Shown here one piece after another: positions 54,862-63,458 of a stretch of DNA of 64,000 bases. The notes beneath the pieces were generated by a model that was not told the DNA's origin, did not search any database, and saw only the letters and a program-made list of their open reading frames with translations. The DNA is from Ensifer adhaerens (GTDB lineage Bacteria; Pseudomonadota; Alphaproteobacteria; Rhizobiales; Rhizobiaceae). Made by a program: the position numbers and the translations under genes. The stretch is from assembly GCF_028993555.1 (NCBI RefSeq), contig NZ_CP118610.1, positions 2,852,001-2,916,000 of the forward strand, given 5' to 3'. How positions within the stretch are numbered: position 1 is the stretch's first letter; every line of letters begins with the position of its first letter.

Positions 54862-55658
54862 TTTCCATCCGACGACATGGCGCCGAGCAGCTTCGGCAGG
54901 TCGCCGAAGCGGGCGACGAGGCCGAAGATCACCGCAGCCGTCGTGACGAAGAGAACCGTCACCGACGCCATGGTCGGCGTATAGCCGTAGCGCAGCGCAT
55001 TGAAGATCTTGATCGGCAGGGTTTCGACCGTGAAGCCGACCGTCATGTAGGCAACGATGTATTCGTTGAGCGACAACACGAAGGCGAAGGCATAGCCGGA
55101 GACGATATAGGGCAGGATCAAAGGCAGCACGACGGTGCGGAAGATCGTGCGCTCGTCGGCCCCCATGGTCGAGGCTGCCTCGACCAGCGAGCGATCGATC
55201 GAGGTGAAGCCGAGCGACAGCGTCACCAGCGGCAGCGTCACGAAGAAGATCGCGTGGCTGACGACCGCCGTCCAGGGCTGGCCGTAAAAGCCGACCGTCG
55301 CCCAGAAGGTGAGCATGCCGAGCGCGGTGATGACGGGCGGCAGCGTGAACGGTGCGACGCCGAGAAGCTGGAAGATGTTCGCCCAGGGCGCAATCCGGCG
55401 CCACAGGAACCAGGAAAGCGGCAGGGCGATCGCAACCGCAAGTGCTGCCGAAAGCACGGCGAGCGTTACCGAGGCGAAGAGCGCATTGCGCCATTCCGGA
55501 TTGAGGAAGATCTCGCCGTACCAGGAGAGCGAAAAGCCCTGCGGCGGAAAGGCGAGCGTCTGCTTCTGGTTGACCGAGACGCCGGCAACGACGATCAGTG
55601 GCAGCGACAGGAACAGACCGATCAGGAAGAAATAGGCCTTGCGGAAGATCGAGGTCAT
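54858..55658 (-). CDS. Polyamine-type ABC transporter permease (PotC-like)
   Basis: A 266-residue permease with six helices and coupling loop VEAASTMGADERTIFRTVVLPLILPYI near 160, typical of PotC/PotI. It overlaps the preceding permease gene by 4 bases and the nitrilase gene by 4. Works with the partner permease at 55655 and the ATPase at 56506. Confidence 0.9.
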   Translation of the reverse strand: MTSIFRKAYFFLIGLFLSLPLIVVAGVSVNQKQTLAFPPQGFSLSWYGEIFLNPEWRNALFASVTLAVLSAALAVAIALPLSWFLWRRIAPWANIFQLLGVAPFTLPPVITALGMLTFWATVGFYGQPWTAVVSHAIFFVTLPLVTLSLGFTSIDRSLVEAASTMGADERTIFRTVVLPLILPYIVSGYAFAFVLSLNEYIVAYMTVGFTVETLPIKIFNALRYGYTPTMASVTVLFVTTAAVIFGLVARFGDLPKLLGAMSSDGK

Positions 55659-56509
55659 GCCGCTTCTCCCTTGCGTCCGGCAATCACGGTGAGCGCCACG
55701 AGCCCCAGCGTCACGAGCACGAGGAACACGGCCATGGCGGCCGCGAACGGCATGTTCGACTGGTAGATCGCCTGGTCGGTGATCAGCACCGACAGTGTCC
55801 AGTGCTGCGGCCGGCCGAGAAGCTGCGGCAAAAGATAGGAGCCGAGCGCGAAGATGAAGACCATGATCAGGGTAGCGGTAATGGTGTTGCGCAGCGCCGG
55901 CACGACCACCGTGAAGAAGGCCTTGAGCGGCGAGGCACCGAGCGTGCGAGCCGCTTCCGTCAGCGTCGGATCGAGGCGGACGAGCGCCGGGAAGAGCACC
56001 AGCACCGTATAGGGGAAGGCTTGGTAGACCATACCGGTCAGAACGGCGCCGAAGCTCGGCGTCAAAGCCTTGGCCTCGGCCATGATGCCGAGCGCGACCA
56101 GAATGTTGGTGATGCCGGCGGTGCGCGAAAACAGCGTCGACCAGGCAAAGCCGATAATGACTTCCGAGAGCGACAGGATCGACAGCAGCGCCACCAGCCA
56201 GACCACCTGCACCTTCCGCGCCATGCGCGTCAGCATGTAGGTGAAGGGCAGCGCAAGCACGACGCAGCAGATCGCAACGGTGATGGCGAGCATCAGCGAG
56301 AAGCCGAGCACCCCGCCGAAGAAGACCGAGAGGAAGCGGGCGTAATTGTCGAAGACGAAGGCCGGCGTATAGAAGCCGCCCTGCTGGCGCTGGAAGAAGC
56401 TGACGGCGATCATCGTGCCGAAGGGCACGACGAAGAAGATCGTCAGCATCGCTGCGGGAAAGAGGAGCGGCGCGTAATCGCCAAGGGTCTGGGGCGGTTC
56501 GCGTCTCAT
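55655..56509 (-). CDS. Polyamine-type ABC transporter permease (PotB-like)
   Basis: A 284-residue permease; six helices and coupling loop TEAARTLGASPLKAFFTVVVPALRNTI near 190. It overlaps the ATPase by 4 bases (start ATGA) and the next permease by 4. Likely the larger partner of the transmembrane pair. Confidence 0.9.
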   Translation of the reverse strand: MRREPPQTLGDYAPLLFPAAMLTIFFVVPFGTMIAVSFFQRQQGGFYTPAFVFDNYARFLSVFFGGVLGFSLMLAITVAICCVVLALPFTYMLTRMARKVQVVWLVALLSILSLSEVIIGFAWSTLFSRTAGITNILVALGIMAEAKALTPSFGAVLTGMVYQAFPYTVLVLFPALVRLDPTLTEAARTLGASPLKAFFTVVVPALRNTITATLIMVFIFALGSYLLPQLLGRPQHWTLSVLITDQAIYQSNMPFAAAMAVFLVLVTLGLVALTVIAGRKGEAA

Positions 56510-57543
56510 TTCTTCAGCACCACGCAGACATCGGGAGTGAGCGCGATGCCGACCTCCTGGCCGACGGAAACGTCGGGCCGGGCGCGCGGCGTGGAGACGG
56601 CGACGATCTGGCGGCCGGCGATGTCGACGAAGGTTTCGATCGTGCCGCCGAGATCGCGCACGAAGGTGACCTTACCGGTGAGCGCTCCGGCGCCAGGGGC
56701 CGTCAGATGCACGTCTTCGGGGCGGACCGACAGCGTGCCCTTGTTGGAGCCGGCCGGCAGGTTAAGGCCAGGGACGACATGACCGAGCACCTCGGCGCGG
56801 CCGGCGCTGTCGGCCTGAACCTCGAGCAGGTTGGTCTGGCCGATGAAGTCGGCGACGAAGCTGTCGGCCGGGCGGCGATAGATCTCGATCGGCGACGCGG
56901 CCTGGCGGATTTCGCCGCCGCTCATGACGACGACGGTGTCGGCCATGGTCATCGCTTCGCGCTGGTCGTGGGTGACGACGATGGTGGTGATGCCGAGCTG
57001 CTGTTGCAGCTGGCGCAGTTCCACCTGCATTGCCTCGCGCAGCTTGGCGTCGAGTGCCGACAGCGGTTCGTCGAGCAGGAAGAGTTTCGGCGAGATCGAA
57101 AGCGCCCGGGCAATCGCCACGCGCTGACGCTGGCCGCCCGAGAGCTTGGCGACCGGACGGTCGGCATAGCCGGAAAGATGGATCATCGCGAGGAGTTCGT
57201 CGACGCGCTTCTTCTGGTCTTCCTTGGCCACGCCGCGGATACGCAGCGGATAGGCGATGTTTTCGCCGACAGTCAGGTGCGGAAACAGCGCTAGCGACTG
57301 GAACACCATGCCGAGATTGCGCTTGTGCGTCGGAACCCGAGTGATGTCCTCATTGTCGAGCCGGATTGCCCCGCCGGTCGGCAGATCGAGGCCGGCGATC
57401 ATGCGGAGCAGCGTGGTCTTGCCGCAACCGGACGGTCCGAGCATGCAGACGAAGGTGCCGTGCGGCACGGTCAGGTCAACATTGTTGACGGCCCTGAAGG
57501 CTCCGAATTCCTTGACGACGTTTTGAAGGGCAAGTCCGGACAT
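56506..57543 (-). CDS. Polyamine-type ABC transporter ATPase (PotA-like)
   Basis: A 345-residue ATPase with Walker A LGPSGCGKTT, signature LSGGQRQRVAIARAL and Walker B LFLLDEPLSALDAKLREAM. A C-terminal TOBE domain follows (about 265-345, LSVRPEDVHL). It is the only ATPase in the 54-62 kb block. It starts 120 bp after the binding-protein gene, across two hairpins. Confidence 0.93.
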   Translation of the reverse strand: MSGLALQNVVKEFGAFRAVNNVDLTVPHGTFVCMLGPSGCGKTTLLRMIAGLDLPTGGAIRLDNEDITRVPTHKRNLGMVFQSLALFPHLTVGENIAYPLRIRGVAKEDQKKRVDELLAMIHLSGYADRPVAKLSGGQRQRVAIARALSISPKLFLLDEPLSALDAKLREAMQVELRQLQQQLGITTIVVTHDQREAMTMADTVVVMSGGEIRQAASPIEIYRRPADSFVADFIGQTNLLEVQADSAGRAEVLGHVVPGLNLPAGSNKGTLSVRPEDVHLTAPGAGALTGKVTFVRDLGGTIETFVDIAGRQIVAVSTPRARPDVSVGQEVGIALTPDVCVVLKK

Positions 57544-57563
57544 TGTGTCTCCGCGAGGATGGT

Positions 57564-57653
57564 CCCCTCCACCTCATGGAGGGGTTCAGGCGGGGAGTTG
57601 CCGGTGGCCCCTCCCCGTCGTTACGCTTCTTGTTCTCCCCGGTTGCCGGGGAG
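57564..57653 (-). other. Two intercistronic hairpins between binding-protein and ATPase genes
   Basis: CCCCTCCA-CCTCA-TGGAGGGG (57564-57584) and CTCCCCGG-TTG-CCGGGGAG (57635-57653) are perfect stems without U tracts. Such hairpins downstream of a binding-protein gene usually stabilise its mRNA and make it more abundant than the membrane components. Confidence 0.6.
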
Positions 57654-57662
57654 CCGTCAGGA

Positions 57663-58742
57663 TCAGCCGACGATCAGCTCGGTCCACTTCTGGTTCAGCC
57701 AATCCGACTTGGTCTGGTAGAGATCGTAGCGCGGGATGATCGGCTCGATGTCGGACGAAACGGCTGCGAACTCCTTGTCGGTGAGATCGGTCACCTCGCG
57801 CTTGACGGTCGGCGACGTTCCGACCTTGCGCGACAAGGTCGCCTGGATCGAGGGCTGGCACATATAGTCGATGAAGATGTGCGCCTCTTCCGACTTCTGC
57901 GAGGCACGCGATAGCGCCCAGCAACCGGAATCCTGAATGCCGCCTTCCTTCGGGAAGGTCGAGCGCACCGGATGGCCGTCGGCGGCGGCAAGGCCGGTCA
58001 CGTCATGATAGTACTGGCCCATCGGAATTTCGCCCGACTTCAGCGACTGCTCGAACTGGGCTTCGTCGCGGTACCACAGGCGAACATTCGGCTTCACCTC
58101 GGCAAGCTTGTCGAACGCCTTCAGCAGACCCTCTTCCGTGTCGAGCGCATTGGTGCCGCCCATGAAGGTCTTGGCCGTCACTTCGAGCAGGAAGGAGTTG
58201 GAGACGAGTGCGAGCAGGCCCAGCTTGTCGGCGTTTGCCGGATCCCAGAAGGCCGACCAGGAGGTCGGTGCTTCCTTGTAGACGTCGGTATTGGTCACCA
58301 GCGTGATGTACCAGGAGACGGCACCGATACCGGCAATGCGGCCATCCGGATACTTGTTGACGAAGCGATCGAGAAGGTTCGAGGCGTTCTTGATCTTGGC
58401 GGTGTCGAGCGGCGTCCAGAGGTCGGTCGACTGGCCCTTCAGCATCGCCACCTGCGACATCATCGAGACGTCGGCCGGGGCCTGGCCGGCGCGAGCGGCC
58501 TGCTCGAGCTGGACAAGCCAGGCTTCACCGGTCGGCTCCGCAATCGACTCGACCGCGATGCCCGTCGCCTTGGTGAATTCCGGGAAGATGTTCTTGTCGA
58601 ACGAATCCTTGAAGTAGCCGCCGTAGACGCCGACCTTCAGCGACTTGTCCTGCGCGCGAAGGATCGAAGGCATTGCCAGCATCGAGGCGCCGGCAAGACC
58701 GGCACCGAGCAGCGTCCGGCGTTTGATGGGAGTGGTGATCAT
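57663..58742 (-). CDS. Polyamine-type extracellular substrate-binding protein (PotD-like)
   Basis: A 359-residue protein with a signal region carrying twin arginines (IKRRTLLGAGLAGASMLAMPSILRA), so possibly Tat-exported. The mature part begins DKSLKVGVYGGYFKDSFDK and has the SBP_bac_6/8 layout of polyamine and iron-type binding proteins. Specificity cannot be read from sequence; a guanidino or polyamine ligand fits the agmatinase. First gene of the PotDABC-nitrilase set. Confidence 0.88.
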   Translation of the reverse strand: MITTPIKRRTLLGAGLAGASMLAMPSILRAQDKSLKVGVYGGYFKDSFDKNIFPEFTKATGIAVESIAEPTGEAWLVQLEQAARAGQAPADVSMMSQVAMLKGQSTDLWTPLDTAKIKNASNLLDRFVNKYPDGRIAGIGAVSWYITLVTNTDVYKEAPTSWSAFWDPANADKLGLLALVSNSFLLEVTAKTFMGGTNALDTEEGLLKAFDKLAEVKPNVRLWYRDEAQFEQSLKSGEIPMGQYYHDVTGLAAADGHPVRSTFPKEGGIQDSGCWALSRASQKSEEAHIFIDYMCQPSIQATLSRKVGTSPTVKREVTDLTDKEFAAVSSDIEPIIPRYDLYQTKSDWLNQKWTELIVG

Positions 58743-58849
58743 TCTCGTTCTCCTTTGTTTCGGCGTTGCCCGCCTCGTTCCCTGTTGTATTTGATTCCTT
58801 ACATGTTTTTAGTCTCGGGCGCGATCAGCTCGCGCCCAAAATCCATAGC

Positions 58850-59497
58850 CTAATGCGCCGGCGCCCGCCGCTCGAGCATGCGCGCATATTGTGTCAGCGG
58901 ATAACACAGCACGAAGAAGATCACCGCGACCAGCCCATAGACCGTGAAAGGTTCGAAGGTGGCATTATTGATCGCATTGGCGGTTCTGAGAAGCTCTTCG
59001 AAACCGATGATCGAGGTGAGCGCGGTGCTCTTGATCAGCTGCACGAGGAAGCCAACGGCGGCCGGCCGGGTGATGGCGAAAGCCTGTGGCAGGATGACGA
59101 GCCGCAGCTCCTGCAGGCGATGCAGCCCGAGGCTCGCGCCGGCGTCCCACTGCCCGCGCGGCAGCGCTTCCACCCCGCCGCGCCAGATCTCGGCGAGATA
59201 GGCGCTGGCATAAAACGTCAGGCCCAATGCCGCCGCCGTCCACGGCTCGATCCGAAACCCGAGCATCGGCAGGCCGAAGAACATCAGGAACAGCTGCATC
59301 AAAAGCGGCGTGCCCTGAAAGAGCGCGATGTAGCCGGAACCAAAGCGGCGCAGCCAAGGGCGTTCGGAGATGCGGGCGGCGAGCATCGCAAGCCCGACCG
59401 CAGCACCACCGGCAAAGGCGACGATCGACAGAAGCACCGTCCAGCGGGTGGCAAAGATCAGGTTGCGCAGGATATCCCAGAAGGTGAATTCGATCAT
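58850..59497 (-). CDS. Polar amino acid ABC transporter permease
   Basis: A 215-residue permease of the His/Glu/Gln/Arg/opine family (HisM/GlnP). The coupling region EIWRGGVEALPRGQWDAGASLGLHRLQELRLVILPQA near 105 is typical. It overlaps the next upstream permease by 4 bases. No ATPase of its own is encoded in the block. Confidence 0.9.
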   Translation of the reverse strand: MIEFTFWDILRNLIFATRWTVLLSIVAFAGGAAVGLAMLAARISERPWLRRFGSGYIALFQGTPLLMQLFLMFFGLPMLGFRIEPWTAAALGLTFYASAYLAEIWRGGVEALPRGQWDAGASLGLHRLQELRLVILPQAFAITRPAAVGFLVQLIKSTALTSIIGFEELLRTANAINNATFEPFTVYGLVAVIFFVLCYPLTQYARMLERRAPAH

Positions 59498-60162
59498 GAC
59501 ACGCCCGCTCCAAGCACTCGGCGGCCGCCAGCCACAAAGAGCCGCCGCACGGCCATCGACAGGCCGAGATAGATCAGGGTTACGACGAAATAGGTTTCGA
59601 ACGAGCGGAACGTCCGTGCCTGCAGCAGGTCTGCCTCATGCGCCAGCTCGCGCACGGCGATCTGCGAGACGACGGCCGATTCCAGCATCATGATGATCAC
59701 CTGGCTGGTGAGCGCCGGGAAGATCACCTTCAACGCCTGCGGCAGGATGATCTTGACGAAGACCTGCCGCGGTTTCAGCCCGAGTGCAAACGCCGCTTCG
59801 CTCTGCCCCTTCGGCACCGCGTCCAGTCCGGCGCCGACGATCTCGGTCGTATAGGCTGCCATGTTGAGCGTCATTGCGACGATGGCCGCAACGATCGGGT
59901 CAAGCCTAATGCCGAGGCTCGGCAGGCCGAAATAGATGAAGAACAGCTGCACCAGAAACGGCGTGTTCCTGACGACTTCGACATAGACGGCCACCGCCTT
60001 GCGCAGCACCGTATAGCGGCTGCGGCGGGCGGCGGCGAAGAGAATGCTGATCAGGATGCCGAGCACCGTGGTGCAGGCGATCAGGAACACGGTCATGGCG
60101 GCGCCATGGGCGATCGCACCCGCGGCATCCTTGAGCCAACCGAAGCTGAGGCCGTAGCCCAT
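59494..60162 (-). CDS. Polar amino acid ABC transporter permease
   Basis: A 222-residue partner permease with EIVGAGLDAVPKGQSEAAFALGLKPRQVFVKIILPQALK near 115, the family coupling loop. It is 59 bp after the binding-protein gene, across a hairpin. Confidence 0.9.
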   Translation of the reverse strand: MGYGLSFGWLKDAAGAIAHGAAMTVFLIACTTVLGILISILFAAARRSRYTVLRKAVAVYVEVVRNTPFLVQLFFIYFGLPSLGIRLDPIVAAIVAMTLNMAAYTTEIVGAGLDAVPKGQSEAAFALGLKPRQVFVKIILPQALKVIFPALTSQVIIMMLESAVVSQIAVRELAHEADLLQARTFRSFETYFVVTLIYLGLSMAVRRLFVAGGRRVLGAGVS

Positions 60163-60184
60163 CGTCGCAACCTTTCCTCAAGCG

Positions 60185-60211
60185 GGCCGCGAGGGGATTG
60201 CCCTCGCGGCC
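60185..60211 (-). other. Intercistronic hairpin after amino acid binding-protein gene
   Basis: GGCCGCGAGGG/CCCTCGCGGCC, an 11-bp perfect stem with a 5-base loop and no U tract, lies between the binding-protein stop and the permease start. It probably stabilises the upstream message. Confidence 0.65.
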
Positions 60212-60221
60212 ACCAGGGCTG

Positions 60222-61016
60222 TTAGTCCTTGAGGTTCTCGGGGTTGAGCGGCGTCTTCAGCCAGGACTCGGAGCTTGCGTTCAGCTTGCCATCGGCGAGC
60301 ATCTTGGCGACCACGTCGTTGACCGCGGTCTTCAGGCCCTCTTCGTTCTTGTTGAGGCCGATATGCGACGGCGAGGTCAGAAGCTGGAACTTCTGCTCCG
60401 GCTTCAAGGCTTCCTGCCGCGCCAGCACCTGGGCGCCGACGTCGTTGCCGACGACCATCAGCTGCGTCTGGCCGGAGATGAAGGCCTGGATCACCGCATT
60501 GTAGTTGTCGAAGCGCTGGATGTCCGCATTGGCCGGTGCCGCTTCGGTGAGCGAGGTGTCTTCCAGCGTGCCGCGGTTGACGGCGATGGTCTTCTCCGCA
60601 AGGTCTTCCTTGCCGGCGACCTTCAGCTCCGCCGGGCCGATCACCGCGATGTAATAAGGGGCGTAAGCCGCAGCGAAGTCGATCACCTCGGCGCGTTCCT
60701 TGGAGAAGCCGACGCTCATCAGGATGTCGACGCGCTTGTCGTTGAGATAAGGAATGCGGTTCTGGCCGGTTACGCTGACGAGGTTGAGCTTGACGCCGAG
60801 GCTATCGGCAATCTGCTGCGCCACGTCGACGTCATAGCCCTTGATGCTCATGTCGGCGCTGGCCGAGGAGAAGGGCGGGAAGTCGGAGAAGATGCCGACA
60901 TTGATCTGGCCGGCCGATTTGATATCGGCGAGCGCATCGGCCTTGGCGATGCCGGCGGCAGCCCCGAGCATCAGGGCGGCGGCGAAAGCTGTCTTCAGTT
61001 TCGAATGGATCGTCAT
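60222..61016 (-). CDS. Polar amino acid ABC transporter substrate-binding protein
   Basis: A 264-residue protein with a signal peptide (MTIHSKLKTAFAAALMLGAAAGIAKADA). The mature part is SBP_bac_3 type (INVGIFSDFPPFSSASADMSIKGYDVDVAQQIADSLG; later AEVIDFAAAYAPYYIAVIGP). It serves the two permeases downstream. Directly after the agmatinase-family gene, so it may bind arginine or a guanidino compound. Confidence 0.9.
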   Translation of the reverse strand: MTIHSKLKTAFAAALMLGAAAGIAKADALADIKSAGQINVGIFSDFPPFSSASADMSIKGYDVDVAQQIADSLGVKLNLVSVTGQNRIPYLNDKRVDILMSVGFSKERAEVIDFAAAYAPYYIAVIGPAELKVAGKEDLAEKTIAVNRGTLEDTSLTEAAPANADIQRFDNYNAVIQAFISGQTQLMVVGNDVGAQVLARQEALKPEQKFQLLTSPSHIGLNKNEEGLKTAVNDVVAKMLADGKLNASSESWLKTPLNPENLKD

Positions 61017-61060
61017 TGGTATTCCCCTACCCGGAAGCTTTGTGATTGTGACGTCTGGTG

Positions 61061-61091
61061 GTCGGCTGCCGTTTCCGGTCCGGCAGCCGAC
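61061..61091 (-). other. Intercistronic hairpin between speB-like gene and binding-protein gene
   Basis: GTCGGCTGCCG/CGGCAGCCGAC, 11-bp perfect arms around a 9-base loop, without a U tract, lies 18 bp after the ureohydrolase stop. Confidence 0.6.
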
Positions 61092-61108
61092 AAACCTGTT
61101 GTCCGTCG

Positions 61109-62170
61109 TCAGGCGGACTTGCCCGTGATCGCCGGGCTGAAGACCATGAGGCTCAGGATCTCGAAGAGCACCTGGGCGCCGGCATGGGCCGTGTTGGTGG
61201 TCGAGTCGTATTGTGGCGCAACTTCCACGACGTCGCCGCCGACGAGATTGATGCCCTTGAGGCCGCGGATCAACTCTAGTACCTCGCGGGTCGTCAGACC
61301 GCCGACTTCCGGCGTACCGGTGCCAGGTGCGAAGGACGGATCAAGGCTGTCGATGTCGAAGGAGAGATAGGTCGGGCCATCGCCGACGATCTTCTTCGCC
61401 TTCTCGATGATCGCGGGAATGCCGAGACCGGTCACTTCCTCCGCATGGATGACAGTCATGCCGGACTCGTAGGAGAACTCCCAGAGATATTCGGCCGAGC
61501 CGCGAATGCCGATCTGCACCACGCGGGTCGGGTCGAGCACGCCGTCGAGTACGGCGTTGCGGAACGGGCCGCCGTGGTGGAACTTGGTGAGATCGTAGGC
61601 ACCGCCGGTGTCACAGTGGGCGTCGATGTGGATCATGCCGACCGGACGTTCCCTGCCGACCGCCTTCAGGATCGGATGGGTGATCGAATGGTCGCCGCCG
61701 ACCGAGAGCGGCAGAACGCCGGCATCGACGATCTGGTTGATGCGCTTTTCGATATCCTCATGGCTGAGCTCCAGCCGGTAGCGGCTCTGGAACGGCACGT
61801 CGCCGATGTCGGCGACACGGAGTTCCTGCACCGGGGTGCAGCCGAGCACGTGGTTGTAGGGGCCGATGCGCTCGATCGAACGCAGCGCCCGCGGTCCGAA
61901 GCGCGAGCCCGGGCGGTTGGTGACGCCGAGATCCATGGGAATGCCGACGATCGCCACCTGCAGATTGCCGAAATCCGGATTCTCCGCGTCAACCGGCATA
62001 TGCGGCGCGGTGAGGAAGGTCGGGATGCCCGAATAGGGCGCAAGCCGCGTGCCGCTCTTGTTGAAGATCTTGTCGGCAACCTTGCGGAAGGTCGGATCGA
62101 ACAGCTCGCCGCCGTGGCTCTCGCCGTATTTCGCCTTCAGTTCGGCAAGCTTGTTGTCGTTCCAGGCCAT
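61109..62170 (-). CDS. speB: Agmatinase-family ureohydrolase
   Basis: A 353-residue enzyme with the binuclear manganese motifs GGDHSITHP, HIDAHCDTGGAYD and SFDIDSLDPSFAPGTGTPE. The N-terminal extension of about 65 residues before the core (FRKVADKIFNKSGTRLAPYSGIPTF) is longer than in E. coli SpeB. It releases urea from a guanidino substrate; agmatine is the default annotation, but guanidinobutyrate, guanidinopropionate or guanidine hydrolases share the fold. First gene of a long minus-strand run with two importers and a C-N hydrolase, divergent from lysR. Urea could feed the urease in this window. Confidence 0.88.
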   Translation of the reverse strand: MAWNDNKLAELKAKYGESHGGELFDPTFRKVADKIFNKSGTRLAPYSGIPTFLTAPHMPVDAENPDFGNLQVAIVGIPMDLGVTNRPGSRFGPRALRSIERIGPYNHVLGCTPVQELRVADIGDVPFQSRYRLELSHEDIEKRINQIVDAGVLPLSVGGDHSITHPILKAVGRERPVGMIHIDAHCDTGGAYDLTKFHHGGPFRNAVLDGVLDPTRVVQIGIRGSAEYLWEFSYESGMTVIHAEEVTGLGIPAIIEKAKKIVGDGPTYLSFDIDSLDPSFAPGTGTPEVGGLTTREVLELIRGLKGINLVGGDVVEVAPQYDSTTNTAHAGAQVLFEILSLMVFSPAITGKSA

Positions 62171-62349
62171 TGGTGTGGTCCTCCGTCATCCATAGCCCGG
62201 GCATGCGCTTGAAAGCGCCACAGATTTCTCACTGCGGATGAAGCCGGTTCGTCCGGCGCGATCATGTTCCCCAGGCGTTTTCGCCTTTGTTGATGAATAT
62301 TAGGCGGCAAATCCTCTGGAAAATCAATTGACATTGTTATAGCGTTTCG

Positions 62350-62366
62350 TGTGAGAAAAATTCACA
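62350..62366. promoter_or_regulatory. Candidate LysR operator between speB and lysR
   Basis: TGTGA-GAAAAAT-TCACA is an interrupted perfect palindrome containing a T-N11-A core (LysR box), 28 bp before the lysR start in the 223-bp divergent region. The rest of this region is AT-rich and holds TTGACA at 62328, without a well-spaced -10 that I could see. Confidence 0.6.
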
Positions 62367-62393
62367 TTCTGAAATCTGCCGGAACCCGACGAT

Positions 62394-63440
62394 TTGTCCA
62401 GCCGCCTGCCTCCCTTGAACCCTTTGCGCGCCTTCGAAGCGACGGCGCGGCGGGGCTCCGTATCGGCTGCCGCGCGCGAACTGAACGTCACCCATGGCGC
62501 GATCAGCCACCAGATCCGGGCGCTGGAACTCTCGGTCAAAGCGGCCCTGTTCGAGCGTGGCGGTAAGCGGCTGAAGCTGACGCCGCAGGGCGCACTGCTT
62601 TTGCCGGCCGTCACCCATGCCTTTGCCGAGATTGCGGCGGCAACCGCGGCGATGACACGGCCGACGACGAGCGGCGAACTCCGGATCACCTGCGTCCCGG
62701 CGCTGCTTTCCTTCTGGTTGATCCCGCGGCTGCATCTCTTCACCGAACAATATCCGGACGTGCGGCTGACGCTGATCGCCTCCAACGACGAAGCCTATCT
62801 GCATTCGCCCGATGTCGACGTCTGCCTGATCTATGGCGACGGCAACTGGTCGGGCGCCTGGGCCAAGCTCTGGAGCCGGCTGGAGCTCTTCCCGGTCGTC
62901 AGTCCGACGCTGCTCAACATGCGGCCCTTGCGCTCGGTGCGCGACCTGCGCGACCACGTGATGCTGCATGGCGACGACGGCCGCGAGTGGAACACCTGGC
63001 TGGCGGCGGCCGACGCCAGCGACCTGCAACGCGGCCAGCAGCATTTCATGAGCGACGCACGGCTTTCGACCGAGGCAGCACTTCACAACCAGGGCGTCGC
63101 GCTCGGCGACACCATTACCGCTGGCAGCCTGATCGCGCGCGGCGAGCTGATCGCGCCCTTCGACCTGACGGTGCCGGCCAACGACGCCTTCTTCGTCGCC
63201 TGCCGCAACGAGGTACTGGCCGCACCGATCGTGCGCATTTTCATCGACTGGATGTTCGCGGCACTCGAAAGCGATCCGATGCCGGAACTCCAGACTTCGG
63301 CGCGCACGATTATTCGCAGCCGCACCTCGAAATCCGAGCCGACAGATCGTAAATCGGGCAAGGACAACTTTCAGCCGGTCTCGGCGCCGAGCAGTGCCCG
63401 CCGCACCGATCGCCCGCAGAAACGCAAAGCCAAGGCCTAA
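62394..63440 (+). CDS. LysR-family transcriptional regulator (GcvA-like) with basic tail
   Basis: A 348-residue regulator with a TTG start (GGAA 9 bases upstream; a stop at 62370 limits upstream choices and no ATG is near). N-terminal winged helix (NPLRAFEATARRGSVSAAAREL) and effector domain (about 90-300). The last 45 residues are unusual: serine-, arginine- and lysine-rich (SARTIIRSRTSKSE, ending RPQKRKAKA). It is divergent from the ureohydrolase and 18 bp before an aminotransferase, both likely targets. Confidence 0.88.
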   Translation: MSSRLPPLNPLRAFEATARRGSVSAAARELNVTHGAISHQIRALELSVKAALFERGGKRLKLTPQGALLLPAVTHAFAEIAAATAAMTRPTTSGELRITCVPALLSFWLIPRLHLFTEQYPDVRLTLIASNDEAYLHSPDVDVCLIYGDGNWSGAWAKLWSRLELFPVVSPTLLNMRPLRSVRDLRDHVMLHGDDGREWNTWLAAADASDLQRGQQHFMSDARLSTEAALHNQGVALGDTITAGSLIARGELIAPFDLTVPANDAFFVACRNEVLAAPIVRIFIDWMFAALESDPMPELQTSARTIIRSRTSKSEPTDRKSGKDNFQPVSAPSSARRTDRPQKRKAKA

Positions 63441-63458
63441 CCTACAGGAATACCCGCC

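Noticed and set aside
54862..55683. Apparent N-terminal extension of the nitrilase frame to 533 codons
   Set aside because: The extension overlaps the PotC-like permease in another frame; the nitrilase start at the permease stop gives normal family length.
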